From: Hyphomicrobiales bacterium
Lineage (GTDB): Bacteria > Pseudomonadota > Alphaproteobacteria > JAPOUT01
Length of the DNA: 55,628 nt
Reading direction: 5' to 3'
Assembly: GCA_026708505.1 (NCBI GenBank)
Contig: JAPOUU010000063.1
Location: 1 to 55,628 of the forward strand
The position numbers and the translations under genes are program-made. This document shows, piece after piece, positions 44,796-53,438 of the stretch. Numbering within the stretch: position 1 is the first letter of the stretch; each line of letters begins with the position of its first letter. The notes beneath the pieces are model-generated. The model worked only from the letters and a program-made list of their open reading frames with translations, was not told the DNA's origin and made no database searches.

Positions 44796-44980
44796 TACAG
44801 CATAGGCCATAGGCAGGGAAGGGAGGGCATTTAGGAATTAATTTAGCGATTCCAATACCTTATCGAGAATTCAGGCGAATCGAACTTTTGAGTCAATATA
44901 GACATGCCCTCGTATAAAACTCCCTTTCATAACTCAAAAGCGATTCTCTTTGGCAGTTCTCGCCGGGCTGCCAAGGCACA

Positions 44981-45628
44981 TTACCCGCCGGATTCAGAAG
45001 GAGACTCCGCCTCTAACCCGGGAACAAAACCATCCAGCAAAATAATGTCCCCCGCCCCCAGTTCCTCAACATCCCCCATCGACACGCTCGCGCTTCCCAC
45101 CCGCAACGGTAAGCGCAAATACAACGCGGGAGGAAACTCCATCCCGCCGCCTGCAACTCCGAACACATCCGCGACAGTCTCGACATCTTCAACATTCCCC
45201 GTCCAAACATCCGCTTCCATCATCTCGCCGCCCCAACAAATCTCCAGCGGAACCCTTACCCGCAACTCCTCGCCAACTGCAAAATCAACATCCTCAACGA
45301 TCAGATCACTTTCACCAACAATCTCCCGCAATGCCTCTCCCGCGACCATCACCCGCAACGGTCTCGACAATTCCTGCAAACTCCACGGCTTCGAAAACGC
45401 CTCAACTTTCGACGCAAACGGTATACGCGAAAAACCCATCACTACCTCGGCTCCACGAACGCGCAAACGCAAAACCACTCCATAAGTTTCACGAACCTCC
45501 CTGCCGACAACACAACGCAAGCGCAACGAATCCTTCACTTGCGCGCCATGCAGTAACGCGCAAATTCGATTCCACCCCTCAACCCTCTCGCGAGAGTCCC
45601 GTGTTAAACGTTTCCGCAAATCGTTCAT
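44981..45628 (-). CDS. sctQ: T3SS sorting-platform protein SctQ-like, lacking the second SpoA domain
   Basis: This 215-residue protein has a weakly conserved N-terminal half and a SpoA-like (FliM/FliN/YscQ) domain near its end: LPLRVGSASVSMGDVEELG followed by AGDIILLDGFVPG, the usual G-D-x-x-L-L-D turn. SctQ proteins normally have about 300 residues, with a second SpoA domain at the C-terminus that recruits the rest of the cytoplasmic sorting platform. Here the frame stops at GG directly after SpoA1. No SpoA2 text is seen in any frame in the next 170 bases. It overlaps the SctP gene by 4 bases. It may be truncated, or SpoA2 may be a separate gene elsewhere. Confidence 0.62.
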   Translation of the reverse strand: MNDLRKRLTRDSRERVEGWNRICALLHGAQVKDSLRLRCVVGREVRETYGVVLRLRVRGAEVVMGFSRIPFASKVEAFSKPWSLQELSRPLRVMVAGEALREIVGESDLIVEDVDFAVGEELRVRVPLEICWGGEMMEADVWTGNVEDVETVADVFGVAGGGMEFPPALYLRLPLRVGSASVSMGDVEELGAGDIILLDGFVPGLEAESPSESGG

Positions 45629-46239
45629 GGGTATTGCGCCTCTTCTTCTGCGATCTCTACCTCAACCGATATCCCCTTAGATGCACCTCGTCGCGCCCGC
45701 GCCGCGATACCCGCGCGATGCTTTCGCAACAACGCCAAACTCTCCGAAGATTTTGAAATAAACCGCAATCGCATTCCACCCCCGTCCATGGGTTCGGCAA
45801 GCAGGGATGTCCCGGGCAACAGCGACTCTTTTAAAACAAAGCGCATCGGCGATTGTGTCTCGGAGGACTTCGACACCAGAAGCTGTCGACACATCCGCGC
45901 AATCTGCTCCATTGCCTCGCTCTCAACCGGAGGGCTTTTCTCATGAACAACTTCGCCGCTAACCGTTCCGTCTCCGCTATGAAAATTTTGTAAAATTCGA
46001 TCAGCTAATAATTGCTGGTCATTTTGGTCGCATGCATCATGCGGGTCTTTCTTTCGATGCAGGGGAATATGCTCCTGTTCGTCGTGTTCGCTTGGTTTGT
46101 CCTCACGCTTTCGAGCCTTGCCTCTCAGTTCGCGAAAACGCCGAACATCTTCTTTGCTCACGGTATCGTTTTTGCCGCGCGTAGCCGGTTCCGGAGATTG
46201 TTGCGGCAAGGGAGGAGGTGATTCGCTTACGCGGTTCAT
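45625..46239 (-). CDS. sctP: T3SS needle-length regulator SctP-like (HrpP/YscP C-domain)
   Basis: This 204-residue protein has a disordered, Pro-, Glu- and His-rich N-terminal half (about 1-95), as expected for the ruler part. The C-terminal T3S4-like globular domain runs from RFVLKESLLPGTSLLA through GGGMRLRFISKSSESLALLRKH to GISVEVEIAE. SctP measures the needle and switches substrate specificity. At 204 residues the ruler would be short compared with YscP and closer to HrpP. It sits between sctD and sctQ with 2-4 base junctions, a typical place for sctP. Assignment is based on domain pattern and context. Confidence 0.62.
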   Translation of the reverse strand: MNRVSESPPPLPQQSPEPATRGKNDTVSKEDVRRFRELRGKARKREDKPSEHDEQEHIPLHRKKDPHDACDQNDQQLLADRILQNFHSGDGTVSGEVVHEKSPPVESEAMEQIARMCRQLLVSKSSETQSPMRFVLKESLLPGTSLLAEPMDGGGMRLRFISKSSESLALLRKHRAGIAARARRGASKGISVEVEIAEEEAQYP

Positions 46240-46241
46240 AA

Positions 46242-47582
46242 TCAGGATCTCCGTCCTTGGGTAGTGAGGGGCAGAACGAAATCGTCAACGCCATCGGAAA
46301 GAGTAATGACGTGTCTTTCAATATTGGTGATCTCGAGTCCGTTGGGAAGCCGTGCCCCGATGCGGTATAAACCGCTGTTTTCATCGGAAAAAGAAAGCCG
46401 CACGGCCGCATTCGTACCGATGAGAACGCTGCCGATGGAAGCCTTGAGCAATGGTGCAACCGTGACTTCATCGCGGACAACGAGATGGAGTGGAAGCGTT
46501 TCGAGAATTTTTTCCAAGCCTTTGCGCCACTCTTGTGCATAGTCTCCCAAAATAGCTCCTCGCAGCACGAGCGCGCCGTCCCGGATATCATTTTTGACCG
46601 TGCTGTATTCAGGGTTTGCATTATGGAAAGTATTGATGCGTTTTTGGACGTCGTTACGACTTTCGATATCGCTTTCAATATGTGCGATGGCGGGGATTTC
46701 CCGGCGGAGTTCATCTTCGAAAGTTTGGACAGATGCGGGCGTGTCAACGATTCCGAAAAGAGAGAGGTGCATTCCGTCTTTTTCACCGGAGAGGTGATAA
46801 TGTGTTCCCCGCGCGCGCTCTCCCAATAATTGCGAGAGGATCATTCGTGTCTGTTCGAGGCTGTCAACGCGCAGAGGCACGCGTTCGTGAAGCGCAAGTG
46901 CGCGCAATGCGTCAAGGTCGGCAACGCTATCAACATATCCGACCAATCGCGTTGTTCTGCCCGGCTTGATGTCAGCGCGCACGTTTGCGAAGGCGGGATT
47001 TTTATGCAGTTCGACGCTCAATCGGGAGAGCAGGGGCTCGCGTCCCTGTGCAACGGCCGGCATGATGGGCGCGGGATGCGAGGACGGCAGAGGCGTATCC
47101 CAAATGATGATTCCGGCAAGCACGAGGATCCCCAGAAATGCAAAACTTGCGACCACGCGCTTGCGCATGGACGGGGACAAATTTGCCTGCCCGTTTTGCG
47201 GATTTTTGTTTGCCGGAGATGCGGATTTGGCCTCGTTGATTTTGTCTCGAATTCCGGCAACTTCAACCGTATCGAACCATTCGGAGTCCTGCGCATCAAA
47301 TGCAATGCTCGCGCCCCCTATGGTGACGATGCGTTGCGCATCAATGTCGGAAGGAAATTGTTCGATGGCTTCACCATCGACAAATACGGGGGCAAAAGCG
47401 CGCAAAATTGAGAACCGGCCGTCAGCGAAAAAAGCCTCAAGATGCTTGTCTTCCACGCCCTCGCCGGTGAGAACAATATCGCATGTCTCGTCTGCACCGA
47501 TGAGATAGCGCGTTGGTTGCAGATCAATGTTGGCGCCGGTTTGTTCGCCTTCCAGGACTCGTAGTTGCCAGTTGTTGCTCAT
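46242..47582 (-). CDS. sctD: T3SS inner-membrane ring protein SctD (YscD family)
   Basis: This 446-residue protein shows the full SctD architecture. The cytoplasmic FHA-like domain (about 5-95) starts WQLRVLEGEQTGANIDLQ and includes RYLIGADETCDIVL. A linker leads to one membrane helix (144-161, SFAFLGILVLAGIIIW) and a periplasmic part made of BON-type and ring-building modules (NVRADIKPGRTTRLVGYVD, MHLSLFGIVDTPASVQTFED and RDGALVLRGAIL). SctD forms the outer of the two inner-membrane rings. It overlaps the chaperone gene by 4 bases (ATGA) and lies 2 bases before sctP. Confidence 0.85.
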   Translation of the reverse strand: MSNNWQLRVLEGEQTGANIDLQPTRYLIGADETCDIVLTGEGVEDKHLEAFFADGRFSILRAFAPVFVDGEAIEQFPSDIDAQRIVTIGGASIAFDAQDSEWFDTVEVAGIRDKINEAKSASPANKNPQNGQANLSPSMRKRVVASFAFLGILVLAGIIIWDTPLPSSHPAPIMPAVAQGREPLLSRLSVELHKNPAFANVRADIKPGRTTRLVGYVDSVADLDALRALALHERVPLRVDSLEQTRMILSQLLGERARGTHYHLSGEKDGMHLSLFGIVDTPASVQTFEDELRREIPAIAHIESDIESRNDVQKRINTFHNANPEYSTVKNDIRDGALVLRGAILGDYAQEWRKGLEKILETLPLHLVVRDEVTVAPLLKASIGSVLIGTNAAVRLSFSDENSGLYRIGARLPNGLEITNIERHVITLSDGVDDFVLPLTTQGRRS

Positions 47583-47941
47583 AGGTTTACCTCCAGGGCA
47601 GAATTATTGCCGGTTTGCAGAAAATTGATGATGCGTTTGATACACTCGAGAATCTCGACAAACTCCTCGGCGTTTCCCGAACACGGAAAGTGTGCGCACA
47701 GCCGGCCGGCCCGCGAGGTGGAAAGAAAATAAGGCGCCTGGAGGCTTTCATGCAACAGGCGGATTGCGTATTGATCATCAACGGTAATGCTTGCCGGAGC
47801 ATCATAGACGAATCGCACGATGGCGTTATCACCTTCTTCTTCGAGAAGGAGCGCACCGATGTTTTCGAGATCGAAGCTGTGCGGCGGTTTAGGCTGCGCG
47901 TTGAAGTTTAGCAACCGATAGAAAGCGTCGATATCAATCAT
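47579..47941 (-). CDS. T3SS chaperone of the CesT/SycN type, probable partner of SctW
   Basis: This 120-residue acidic protein has the class I chaperone pattern: an N-terminal helix (DIDAFYRLLNFNAQ), strands (DNAIVRFVYDAPASITVDD, LCAHFPC) and a C-terminal helix (EEFVEILECIKRIINFLQT). In Yersinia the gatekeeper YopN (SctW) is followed by tyeA and the chaperone gene sycN; here it is the gene directly after sctW, with one base between stop and start. It therefore probably holds SctW. ATG at 47941 is the only sensible start. Confidence 0.66.
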   Translation of the reverse strand: MIDIDAFYRLLNFNAQPKPPHSFDLENIGALLLEEEGDNAIVRFVYDAPASITVDDQYAIRLLHESLQAPYFLSTSRAGRLCAHFPCSGNAEEFVEILECIKRIINFLQTGNNSALEVNL

Positions 47942-47942
47942 G

Positions 47943-49043
47943 CTAGACACCCTCCTTGAAGACAAGATCGTCAATGGCCATCTGCAACGGAAATGTGACG
48001 CGGGTTTTCTCGTTAGCGTTTGCGTAAAGGTAGTCAGGCAGGGCGCGCATGGTTTCACGCAGATCCTGAAAAAAGAGCAGACGCGCTTCGGGTGCCGCCG
48101 CCCGCATGGGTGTGAGAATGCGCGCTTGCAGTTCGGAAGGATTTGCCGCGGCGTGGATGATATGCGCAGTGAAACCATCACGCTCAAAGCCTGCGGTGTT
48201 TGCCGCGGATTCGTGGCGGACGAGAAGTTTCTCGGCATCGGTTTGAATGGTATTGAAGATTTTGACGCCCTGGAGTTCCGCTAGAATGGATTGCAGATGT
48301 TCGGGCTGTTTGGAACTCTGTTCGCTCGCGAGCTCGGCATCAATGGCCTGGAAGAGGAAGTGTCGCGCGGTTTCGAAGTTGGATACGCCAATGTCATCCG
48401 TGATGCGTGTGAGCACCGGCAGAATGCCCTGGTAGGACGTGACGGATTCTTGGTAAAAGGCTTGCAGTTTTTCGGCGTCAAGCCCGGTTTGTGAAGCGGC
48501 GGCGTCGGCAACGGCGAATGTATTAACACTTGCCTGTATGGCTTCGGCGTTGGTGTCGATAAACTCAGGCAACGAGGATTCGATGAGGTTTTTGGTTTCT
48601 GCGTCAACGCCGTCCTTTTGCAACAACGATTGTAACAGTGCGAGCGCTTCGCCCTTGTCCTTGACAACCTCGTCTACGGTTTCGAATAATTCTTTTGTGT
48701 TTTGCGGATGTCTTTGCGCCAACAACTCACCAAGTTTTTGTTCACGGCGCTGTTGGTGGGGGCGGGTTTTATCATCGCGCTTGGAGAAGGTCTCCTGAAC
48801 GCGGCGGAGCAATTGCCTGCGGGCCTCTTTGGCACGGTCGCGAATGCCCGTTTCCTCGCTGTCCTCGTCTTCTTTGCGCTCGGCCTCGCTGAATCCGACT
48901 TCCTCCTGGAGATCGGCAACGAGCTGGCTCATGACCGGACTTTTGATTACCCGGGTCGTTCCCAGCATTCCGCTTGCCTGTTCGGGCCTGGCAGCAAACG
49001 GGCGGGAGACCGTATTAGCGGGGATGGCTGCAGTTTCAATCAT
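47943..49043 (-). CDS. sctW: T3SS gatekeeper SctW (YopN-TyeA/HrpJ family)
   Basis: This 366-residue helical protein blocks early secretion until the translocon is built or host contact is made. After a disordered N-terminal secretion region (1-60) come a coiled segment (EEVGFSEAERKEDEDSEETG), the HrpJ-like core with RVQETFSKRDDKTRPHQQ and ALLQSLLQKDGVD, and a C-terminal TyeA-like part (FFQDLRETMRALPDYLYAN and RVTFPLQMAIDDLVF). YopN and TyeA are thus fused, as in SctW proteins outside Yersinia. It is the first gene of a five-gene T3SS operon and starts just after the remnant of a DUF882 gene. Confidence 0.82.
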   Translation of the reverse strand: MIETAAIPANTVSRPFAARPEQASGMLGTTRVIKSPVMSQLVADLQEEVGFSEAERKEDEDSEETGIRDRAKEARRQLLRRVQETFSKRDDKTRPHQQRREQKLGELLAQRHPQNTKELFETVDEVVKDKGEALALLQSLLQKDGVDAETKNLIESSLPEFIDTNAEAIQASVNTFAVADAAASQTGLDAEKLQAFYQESVTSYQGILPVLTRITDDIGVSNFETARHFLFQAIDAELASEQSSKQPEHLQSILAELQGVKIFNTIQTDAEKLLVRHESAANTAGFERDGFTAHIIHAAANPSELQARILTPMRAAAPEARLLFFQDLRETMRALPDYLYANANEKTRVTFPLQMAIDDLVFKEGV

Positions 49044-49067
49044 GCCGATAATGTTAGCCGCGCTTGG

Positions 49068-49358
49068 TTAACAAAGTGTGAATCCACCCTCGTGCCGCTT
49101 TAGATGCAACCTGTCGAAAAATTTAGAATTTACGCACGAATTGCGCAGGAAACGCCTGAAGAGCGGAAGGATACCGTCTTGATATTTTCCCTCCACCCGG
49201 CAGGCTGCGGAGAATTTCTCGCCGGTGGCAGGATTGTGGAGTCTCAGGATTCGCCGGCTTGGGGAGGCAAGAGCGGCGTCAGGGGCGAGCACGGGCATGA
49301 CGCACCCGGACGCGAACGCGGCATTGAGGAAGGGGCTCCTTGAGCATTGATCGGACAT
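49068..49358 (-). pseudogene. Truncated DUF882/YcbK-like peptidase remnant
   Basis: The 96-codon frame has a signal-peptide-like start (about 1-31) and then SPSRRILRLHNPATGEKF, followed by RVEGKYQDGILPLFRRFLRN and FFDRL. These match the N-terminal part of DUF882 (YcbK-type M15) proteins: R-x-L-x-L-x-x-x-x-T-G-E, then F/Y-x-x-x-G-x-Y, then D-x-x-L-x-x-L. The rest of the domain with the zinc ligands is missing. The frame goes into unrelated sequence and stops 25 bases before the sctW start. It looks like the stump of an older gene cut at the T3SS island edge. By-eye similarity only; no other gene is seen in 49044-49410. Confidence 0.4.
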
Positions 49359-49410
49359 GAGCGCGATAATGCCAACGCGCGGTTAGGATAGGGTTAACGC
49401 ATGTCGCGTT

Positions 49411-50124
49411 TTACCTCATTGGTTTCCAACCGTCGGGATCAAATCGCTCCAGCGGACGGAATCGAGTCTTGTAAGACATTTTGCTTGAGCCTTCGACCCA
49501 ATATCCCAGATAGACATAATCAAGCGAAAGCGCACGCGCATGTTCAACATGTTTGAGAATCATAAAGTTGCCCAGCGACCGTTTTGCAGAGGCGGGCTCG
49601 AAGAAACTGTACGTCATGGAGAGCCCGTCTTGGAGCACGTCTCCCAGGGAAACGGCGAGGAGCGTGTCATCGAGACGAAACTCCATAATCTGTGTTTGGA
49701 CATGTGTGTCTTCAACCATTTCAGCGTAGTTTTCGAAGGACATCGCCGCCATTTTGGATTTGGCGTGCCGGTCAAAGAGGTAGGATTGGAGCAGATCGAA
49801 TTGTTCACGGGTTGCTTTCGGCGAGAGGATTGCCGTGTGAATGTCTTCATTCCGTTTGAGAATTCGACGCACGCTTTGACTCGTCTCGAAACCGCTTACG
49901 CAGATACGCACGCTGACGCAAGCATCGCAGCCAATGCAGAACGGACGATAAAAGACGTCGCGCGAACGGCGGAATCCGGCGTGGGCGAATTCGCTGTCGA
50001 GATAGCGTGCGCGTCCGTCGGGGATGCGGGTAAAGATTCGACGTTCTTGTTTTTGCGGCAAGTAAGGGCAGAGTTGCGGCTCTGTCATGTACCAGATATT
50101 TGCGTCGGGAGTGATGTTTTCCAT
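49411..50124 (-). CDS. bpt: Aspartate/glutamate leucyltransferase (Bpt)
   Basis: Bpt adds Leu from Leu-tRNA to proteins that begin with Asp or Glu, marking them for ClpS-ClpAP. This 237-residue protein has the N-terminal Cys and Cys-pair segment (YRPFCIGCDACVSVRI), the GCN5-like core (ETSQSVRRILKRNEDI) and the C-terminal block YVYLGYWVEGSSKMSYKTRFRPLE, which is highly characteristic of the R-transferase family. Its start lies two bases after the stop of the SLC13 gene. The window also holds clpS and clpA. Confidence 0.95.
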   Translation of the reverse strand: MENITPDANIWYMTEPQLCPYLPQKQERRIFTRIPDGRARYLDSEFAHAGFRRSRDVFYRPFCIGCDACVSVRICVSGFETSQSVRRILKRNEDIHTAILSPKATREQFDLLQSYLFDRHAKSKMAAMSFENYAEMVEDTHVQTQIMEFRLDDTLLAVSLGDVLQDGLSMTYSFFEPASAKRSLGNFMILKHVEHARALSLDYVYLGYWVEGSSKMSYKTRFRPLERFDPDGWKPMR

Positions 50125-50126
50125 GA

Positions 50127-51959
50127 TTATGTTGCGTAATAGTAGGGTGCGAAGAAAGAATACCCTATCCAGATGATAACGAGAAGCGGCGCGCCGAGTT
50201 TTGCGTAATCCTTAAAGCGATAGTTTCCGGGAGCCATGACGAGGAGGTTGGTTTGGTAGGCGATAGGTGTGAGGAAAGACGCGTTCGCGGCAAAGATAGT
50301 TGCATGGATGAAGATCATCGGATTCACATCAAGCTGTTCCGCAAGTCCGATGGCAATGGGTGTAAAAAGCACAGCGGTTGCGTTATTGGACAGCACGTTG
50401 GTAATCAGTGCGATGAGAAGAAAGAACAGCGACAGGGCGGCCCATGCGGGCAATGCCGAGGTAATCGACACAAGCGCGGTTGCAAGCATGTAGGCGCCGC
50501 CCGTATGTTGGAGCGCGGAGGACATTGCCAAGGCCGCGCCGATGAGAAGATAAATGCGCCTATCGAGAGCACGCGCAGTTTCATCAAGGGAAAGGACTCC
50601 GAACAGAAGCATGAGGATTGCGCCGAGCATTGCGGCAATGACGATGGGAAGCAGTCCGGTTGCGACAAGTGTTACGGTCACAAGTAAAATCCAGGCGGCG
50701 TTACGCCCTCGCCAGTTTTCGGGCAAGGTCTCGCTTGAACCTTCAAGCGGAAGAATACCATGACGGGGTCGCAGGTCTCGGATTGCGGCTTGCCGCCCCA
50801 GCAACAAGAGAACATCGCCGACTGCAAGTTCTATGTTTTTAAACCCCCGTGTGAGAGCGGTATGCGGACGACGCACGCCGAGAACCCGGCATCCGGTTTC
50901 ATGGACGAAGTCCGGTGAACCAACACTGTAGTGGAAAACAGAAGCCGCAGGGGCAACGACGGCCTCGGCGAGAAGAAAAGATTCATTTGCATGAATATCT
51001 TCAGATTCTTCGTTGCGCGTATTTGCATTGAGCAGAATGTCCGGATTTTCGCGCAGCAACGCCGCGAAGCGTTCGCGCGGCGCCGCGGTAACAAGCAAAT
51101 CTCCTTCTTGAAGCGTGACGCCGCCGAGATGCGAGAGAACGCTTCCGCCTCGATAGAGACCGTAAACATTCACGTCTTCAATGTCTTCGATGCCGTCAGC
51201 GGAAACTTGTTTGCCCTTCAACGGATGTAAATTATCGATGATGATTTGCGCGGTATAAAGTTCAGGGATTCTGGATTCGGTTTCATCACTGTCGCCGCGG
51301 TCGGGGAGGAGTCGCGGCGCAAAGATGAGCAGATAAATCATGCCAAGTACCGTTAGAAAGAGTCCGGGAATGAAAAAATCGAAGAACGATATTTGATACC
51401 CGCGCATGATGTTTGCGCTTTCAGCGACAAGCAGGTTTGTGGAAGATCCGATGAGGGTTGTCATGCCGCCGAGAATTGCGAGAAAACTGACCGGCATCAT
51501 GACTTTTGAACGCGCAATGCCTGCATTTATTGCCAGCGCACCAACGAGCGGGATTAGCATAATGACGACAGGCGTGTTATTGAGGAACGCGCTTGTCAGA
51601 GCAATGAACAAAAAGAGCGCCAAGAGCGTCGAAATGGGAAATTTGCTTCCGGATTTTCGCAGCACCCGCAAGAAGGGCTCAAGGGCATCGGTTAGGAAAA
51701 CTCCGTGTCCGATAATGAGCAGAGCCATGACGGCGATGAGGGCGGGGTTTGCAAATCCCGAGAGCAATGCGACAGGCGTGAGGTGAATGGTGTTCACGTG
51801 TTGCATGGGAAAGATATAGAAGAGCAATAAAAGCGCAACAACAACGGCAATAGAAGTAATCTCAAGGGAAACGCGCTCCCAAGCATAAGAGAACATTGCG
51901 GCAGCAATGAGCATGTAAACCGGCCAAACCTGCCAATGTATGCCTTCGAGATCTTCCAT
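50127..51959 (-). CDS. SLC13/ArsB-superfamily permease with two TrkA-C domains
   Basis: This 610-residue membrane protein moves an anion (sulfate, di- or tricarboxylate type) probably with Na+ or H+. About 11 membrane segments flank a central pair of soluble RCK/TrkA-C domains (about 210-400), including VYGLYRGGSVLSHLGGVTLQEGDLLVTA and GCRVLGVRRPHTALTRGFKNIELAVGD. Family signatures are FLNNTPVVIMLIPLVGAL, LGGMTTLIGSSTNLLV, NVLSNNATAVLFTPIAIGLA and ANASFLTPIAYQTNLLV. The gene abuts ilvA (stop and start adjacent) and bpt (2-base gap). The substrate is not evident. Confidence 0.9.
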   Translation of the reverse strand: MEDLEGIHWQVWPVYMLIAAAMFSYAWERVSLEITSIAVVVALLLLFYIFPMQHVNTIHLTPVALLSGFANPALIAVMALLIIGHGVFLTDALEPFLRVLRKSGSKFPISTLLALFLFIALTSAFLNNTPVVIMLIPLVGALAINAGIARSKVMMPVSFLAILGGMTTLIGSSTNLLVAESANIMRGYQISFFDFFIPGLFLTVLGMIYLLIFAPRLLPDRGDSDETESRIPELYTAQIIIDNLHPLKGKQVSADGIEDIEDVNVYGLYRGGSVLSHLGGVTLQEGDLLVTAAPRERFAALLRENPDILLNANTRNEESEDIHANESFLLAEAVVAPAASVFHYSVGSPDFVHETGCRVLGVRRPHTALTRGFKNIELAVGDVLLLLGRQAAIRDLRPRHGILPLEGSSETLPENWRGRNAAWILLVTVTLVATGLLPIVIAAMLGAILMLLFGVLSLDETARALDRRIYLLIGAALAMSSALQHTGGAYMLATALVSITSALPAWAALSLFFLLIALITNVLSNNATAVLFTPIAIGLAEQLDVNPMIFIHATIFAANASFLTPIAYQTNLLVMAPGNYRFKDYAKLGAPLLVIIWIGYSFFAPYYYAT

Positions 51960-53183
51960 TTACTCGCGCGGACGTTTTTTATCGATATGCGTTGCCGGAA
52001 ATCCGGCTTCGTTCAAAGAACTGATGATGCTTGCGGCGTGACGGGGCCCCTGCGTTTCGATCATGAGATCGAGAGAGGCTTGTTTCGCAGGAAGATCAAG
52101 GAGAAGCCTGTGATGGAGCACTTCGAGGATGTTTCCGCGTGTTTGCGAAATAATGGTTGCCACGGACGCGAGCGCGCCGGGCTGGTCCATGATTTCGACG
52201 TGAAGCCGGATGATTCGCTGCAAGCGCGCGAGTTTGCGCGAAACGACAGAGTTGAGGACACGCGGGTCAATATTACCGCCGCACAGGATGACACCAATGT
52301 TGCGTCCGGAGAAGCGTTGAGGATGGGCGAGCACGGCGGCAAGGCCTGCCGCGCCCGCGCCTTCTGCAATGCTTTTGTGCTGGTCAAGGAAAGCAACTAT
52401 TGCGTCTTCGAGATTGGTCTCACTCACGAGAATGATGTCGTCAACGTGTTTGCGGGTGATTTCGATGGTGCGCGCCGTTACGTTTTTAACGGCGATGCCT
52501 TCACCTATGGTTCTGCCGCCGCATACCGCGTTGGTGTTATTGATTGCGGCATGCATGGAAGGAAAGGATTCGGCTTCGACGCCGATGATTTGGATATCGG
52601 GGCGCAGGGCTTTTACCGCGGTTGCAACACCGCCAATGAGGCCGCCGCCGCCGATGGGAACAATGATGGTGTCGAGATTAGGGCAATCTTCGAGCATTTC
52701 GAGGGCAACGGTTCCTTGTCCGGCAATGATGCTGTCATCATCGTAGGGATGAACAAGCGTTTTATTTTGTTTGTCCGCAATGTCCTCGGCGATGATTTGC
52801 GCATCGGCAATGGTTTCACCGGAGAGAGTAACTTCGGCTCCCATTTCCTGGCAGCTGAGGAGTTTTACGGAGGGGGTGCTTTCGGGCATGACAAGATTGA
52901 CGGTGACGCCCATTTCGCGTCCGTGGAAAGCAACGGCTTGAGCGTGATTTCCAGCAGACATTGTGACAACGCCGTTGTAGCGTTGTTGCGGCGACAAGGT
53001 TTCCATTTTGACGCGAGCGCCGCGGACTTTGAAGGAATGTGTCGGCTGAAGGTTTTCGTGTTTGATGTGAATGTTGGCGTTGAGCATTTGGGACAAAGCC
53101 GAAGAGTGGAGGAGGGGCGTACGGGCAATTTTGCCCTTGAGGGTGCTCGCGGCGTTTTGGATTTGCTCTAAGGTGACGCTCAT
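51960..53183 (-). CDS. ilvA: Threonine ammonia-lyase with C-terminal ACT-like domain
   Basis: This PLP enzyme deaminates threonine to 2-oxobutyrate (and usually serine to pyruvate). The 407-residue length is that of the single-ACT form. The PLP lysine is in THSFKVRGARVKM, the phosphate loop is GGGGLIGG, and SAGNHAQAVAF is the substrate loop. From about 320 a regulatory ACT-like region follows (RLHVEIMDQPGALASVATII). It may be the biosynthetic step to isoleucine (ilvA) or the catabolic form (tdcB); context does not decide. It is the first gene of the ilvA-SLC13-bpt operon. A long frame on the opposite strand is a shadow. Confidence 0.93.
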   Translation of the reverse strand: MSVTLEQIQNAASTLKGKIARTPLLHSSALSQMLNANIHIKHENLQPTHSFKVRGARVKMETLSPQQRYNGVVTMSAGNHAQAVAFHGREMGVTVNLVMPESTPSVKLLSCQEMGAEVTLSGETIADAQIIAEDIADKQNKTLVHPYDDDSIIAGQGTVALEMLEDCPNLDTIIVPIGGGGLIGGVATAVKALRPDIQIIGVEAESFPSMHAAINNTNAVCGGRTIGEGIAVKNVTARTIEITRKHVDDIILVSETNLEDAIVAFLDQHKSIAEGAGAAGLAAVLAHPQRFSGRNIGVILCGGNIDPRVLNSVVSRKLARLQRIIRLHVEIMDQPGALASVATIISQTRGNILEVLHHRLLLDLPAKQASLDLMIETQGPRHAASIISSLNEAGFPATHIDKKRPRE

Positions 53184-53216
53184 GGTTTGACCTTGTCGTA
53201 CTAGTTGTTTTTATGG

Positions 53217-53225
53217 ATTGTATCA
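53217..53225 (-). promoter_or_regulatory. Candidate extended -10 promoter of the ilvA operon
   Basis: On the minus strand TGATACAAT (53225-53217) is an extended -10 element (TGn before TACAAT), about 34 bases before the ilvA start codon at 53183. No clear -35 is needed for this type. Confidence 0.38.
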
Positions 53226-53302
53226 TTTTTAACAAGGATTTGGGTAGGAGCAAGCCTAGCGCTTCGATGTGCTGATAATCACGCAAGGTGCGCTTTTCAT
53301 AC

Positions 53303-53320
53303 AAAAAAGCCGAATGGCTT
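53303..53320 (-). terminator. Small intrinsic terminator on the minus strand
   Basis: Read on the minus strand, AAGCC-ATTC-GGCTT (53320-53307) runs directly into a T-tract (53308-53303). It lies upstream of ilvA and would stop leftward transcription arriving from the Calx-beta gene or antisense to the RNA-like element. The stem is short (5 bp), so strength is uncertain. Confidence 0.45.
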
Positions 53321-53438
53321 CTTACAAGAGATTTCAGATCTTTAGATATCTCGCCATCGGGTCGATTGCAGTACCTTCAGCTACCAGCAGTAATGCTCTT
53401 TTTGGGAAACCGGCGGCGGGGGAAATGCTTTCCGAGTT

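Noticed and set aside
44904-45485. 193-codon Ser/Thr/Pro-rich frame on the plus strand
   Set aside because: Opposite to the SctQ-like gene; its composition is what the antisense of a G/T-rich coding strand gives, and it has no ribosome site.
49104-49343. 79-codon frame on the plus strand
   Set aside because: Antisense to the DUF882-like remnant; no ribosome site and no recognisable protein pattern.
51936-53171. 411-codon open frame on the plus strand
   Set aside because: It is the exact antisense of the well-supported ilvA gene and has no recognisable domain; long shadow frames arise from the codon bias.
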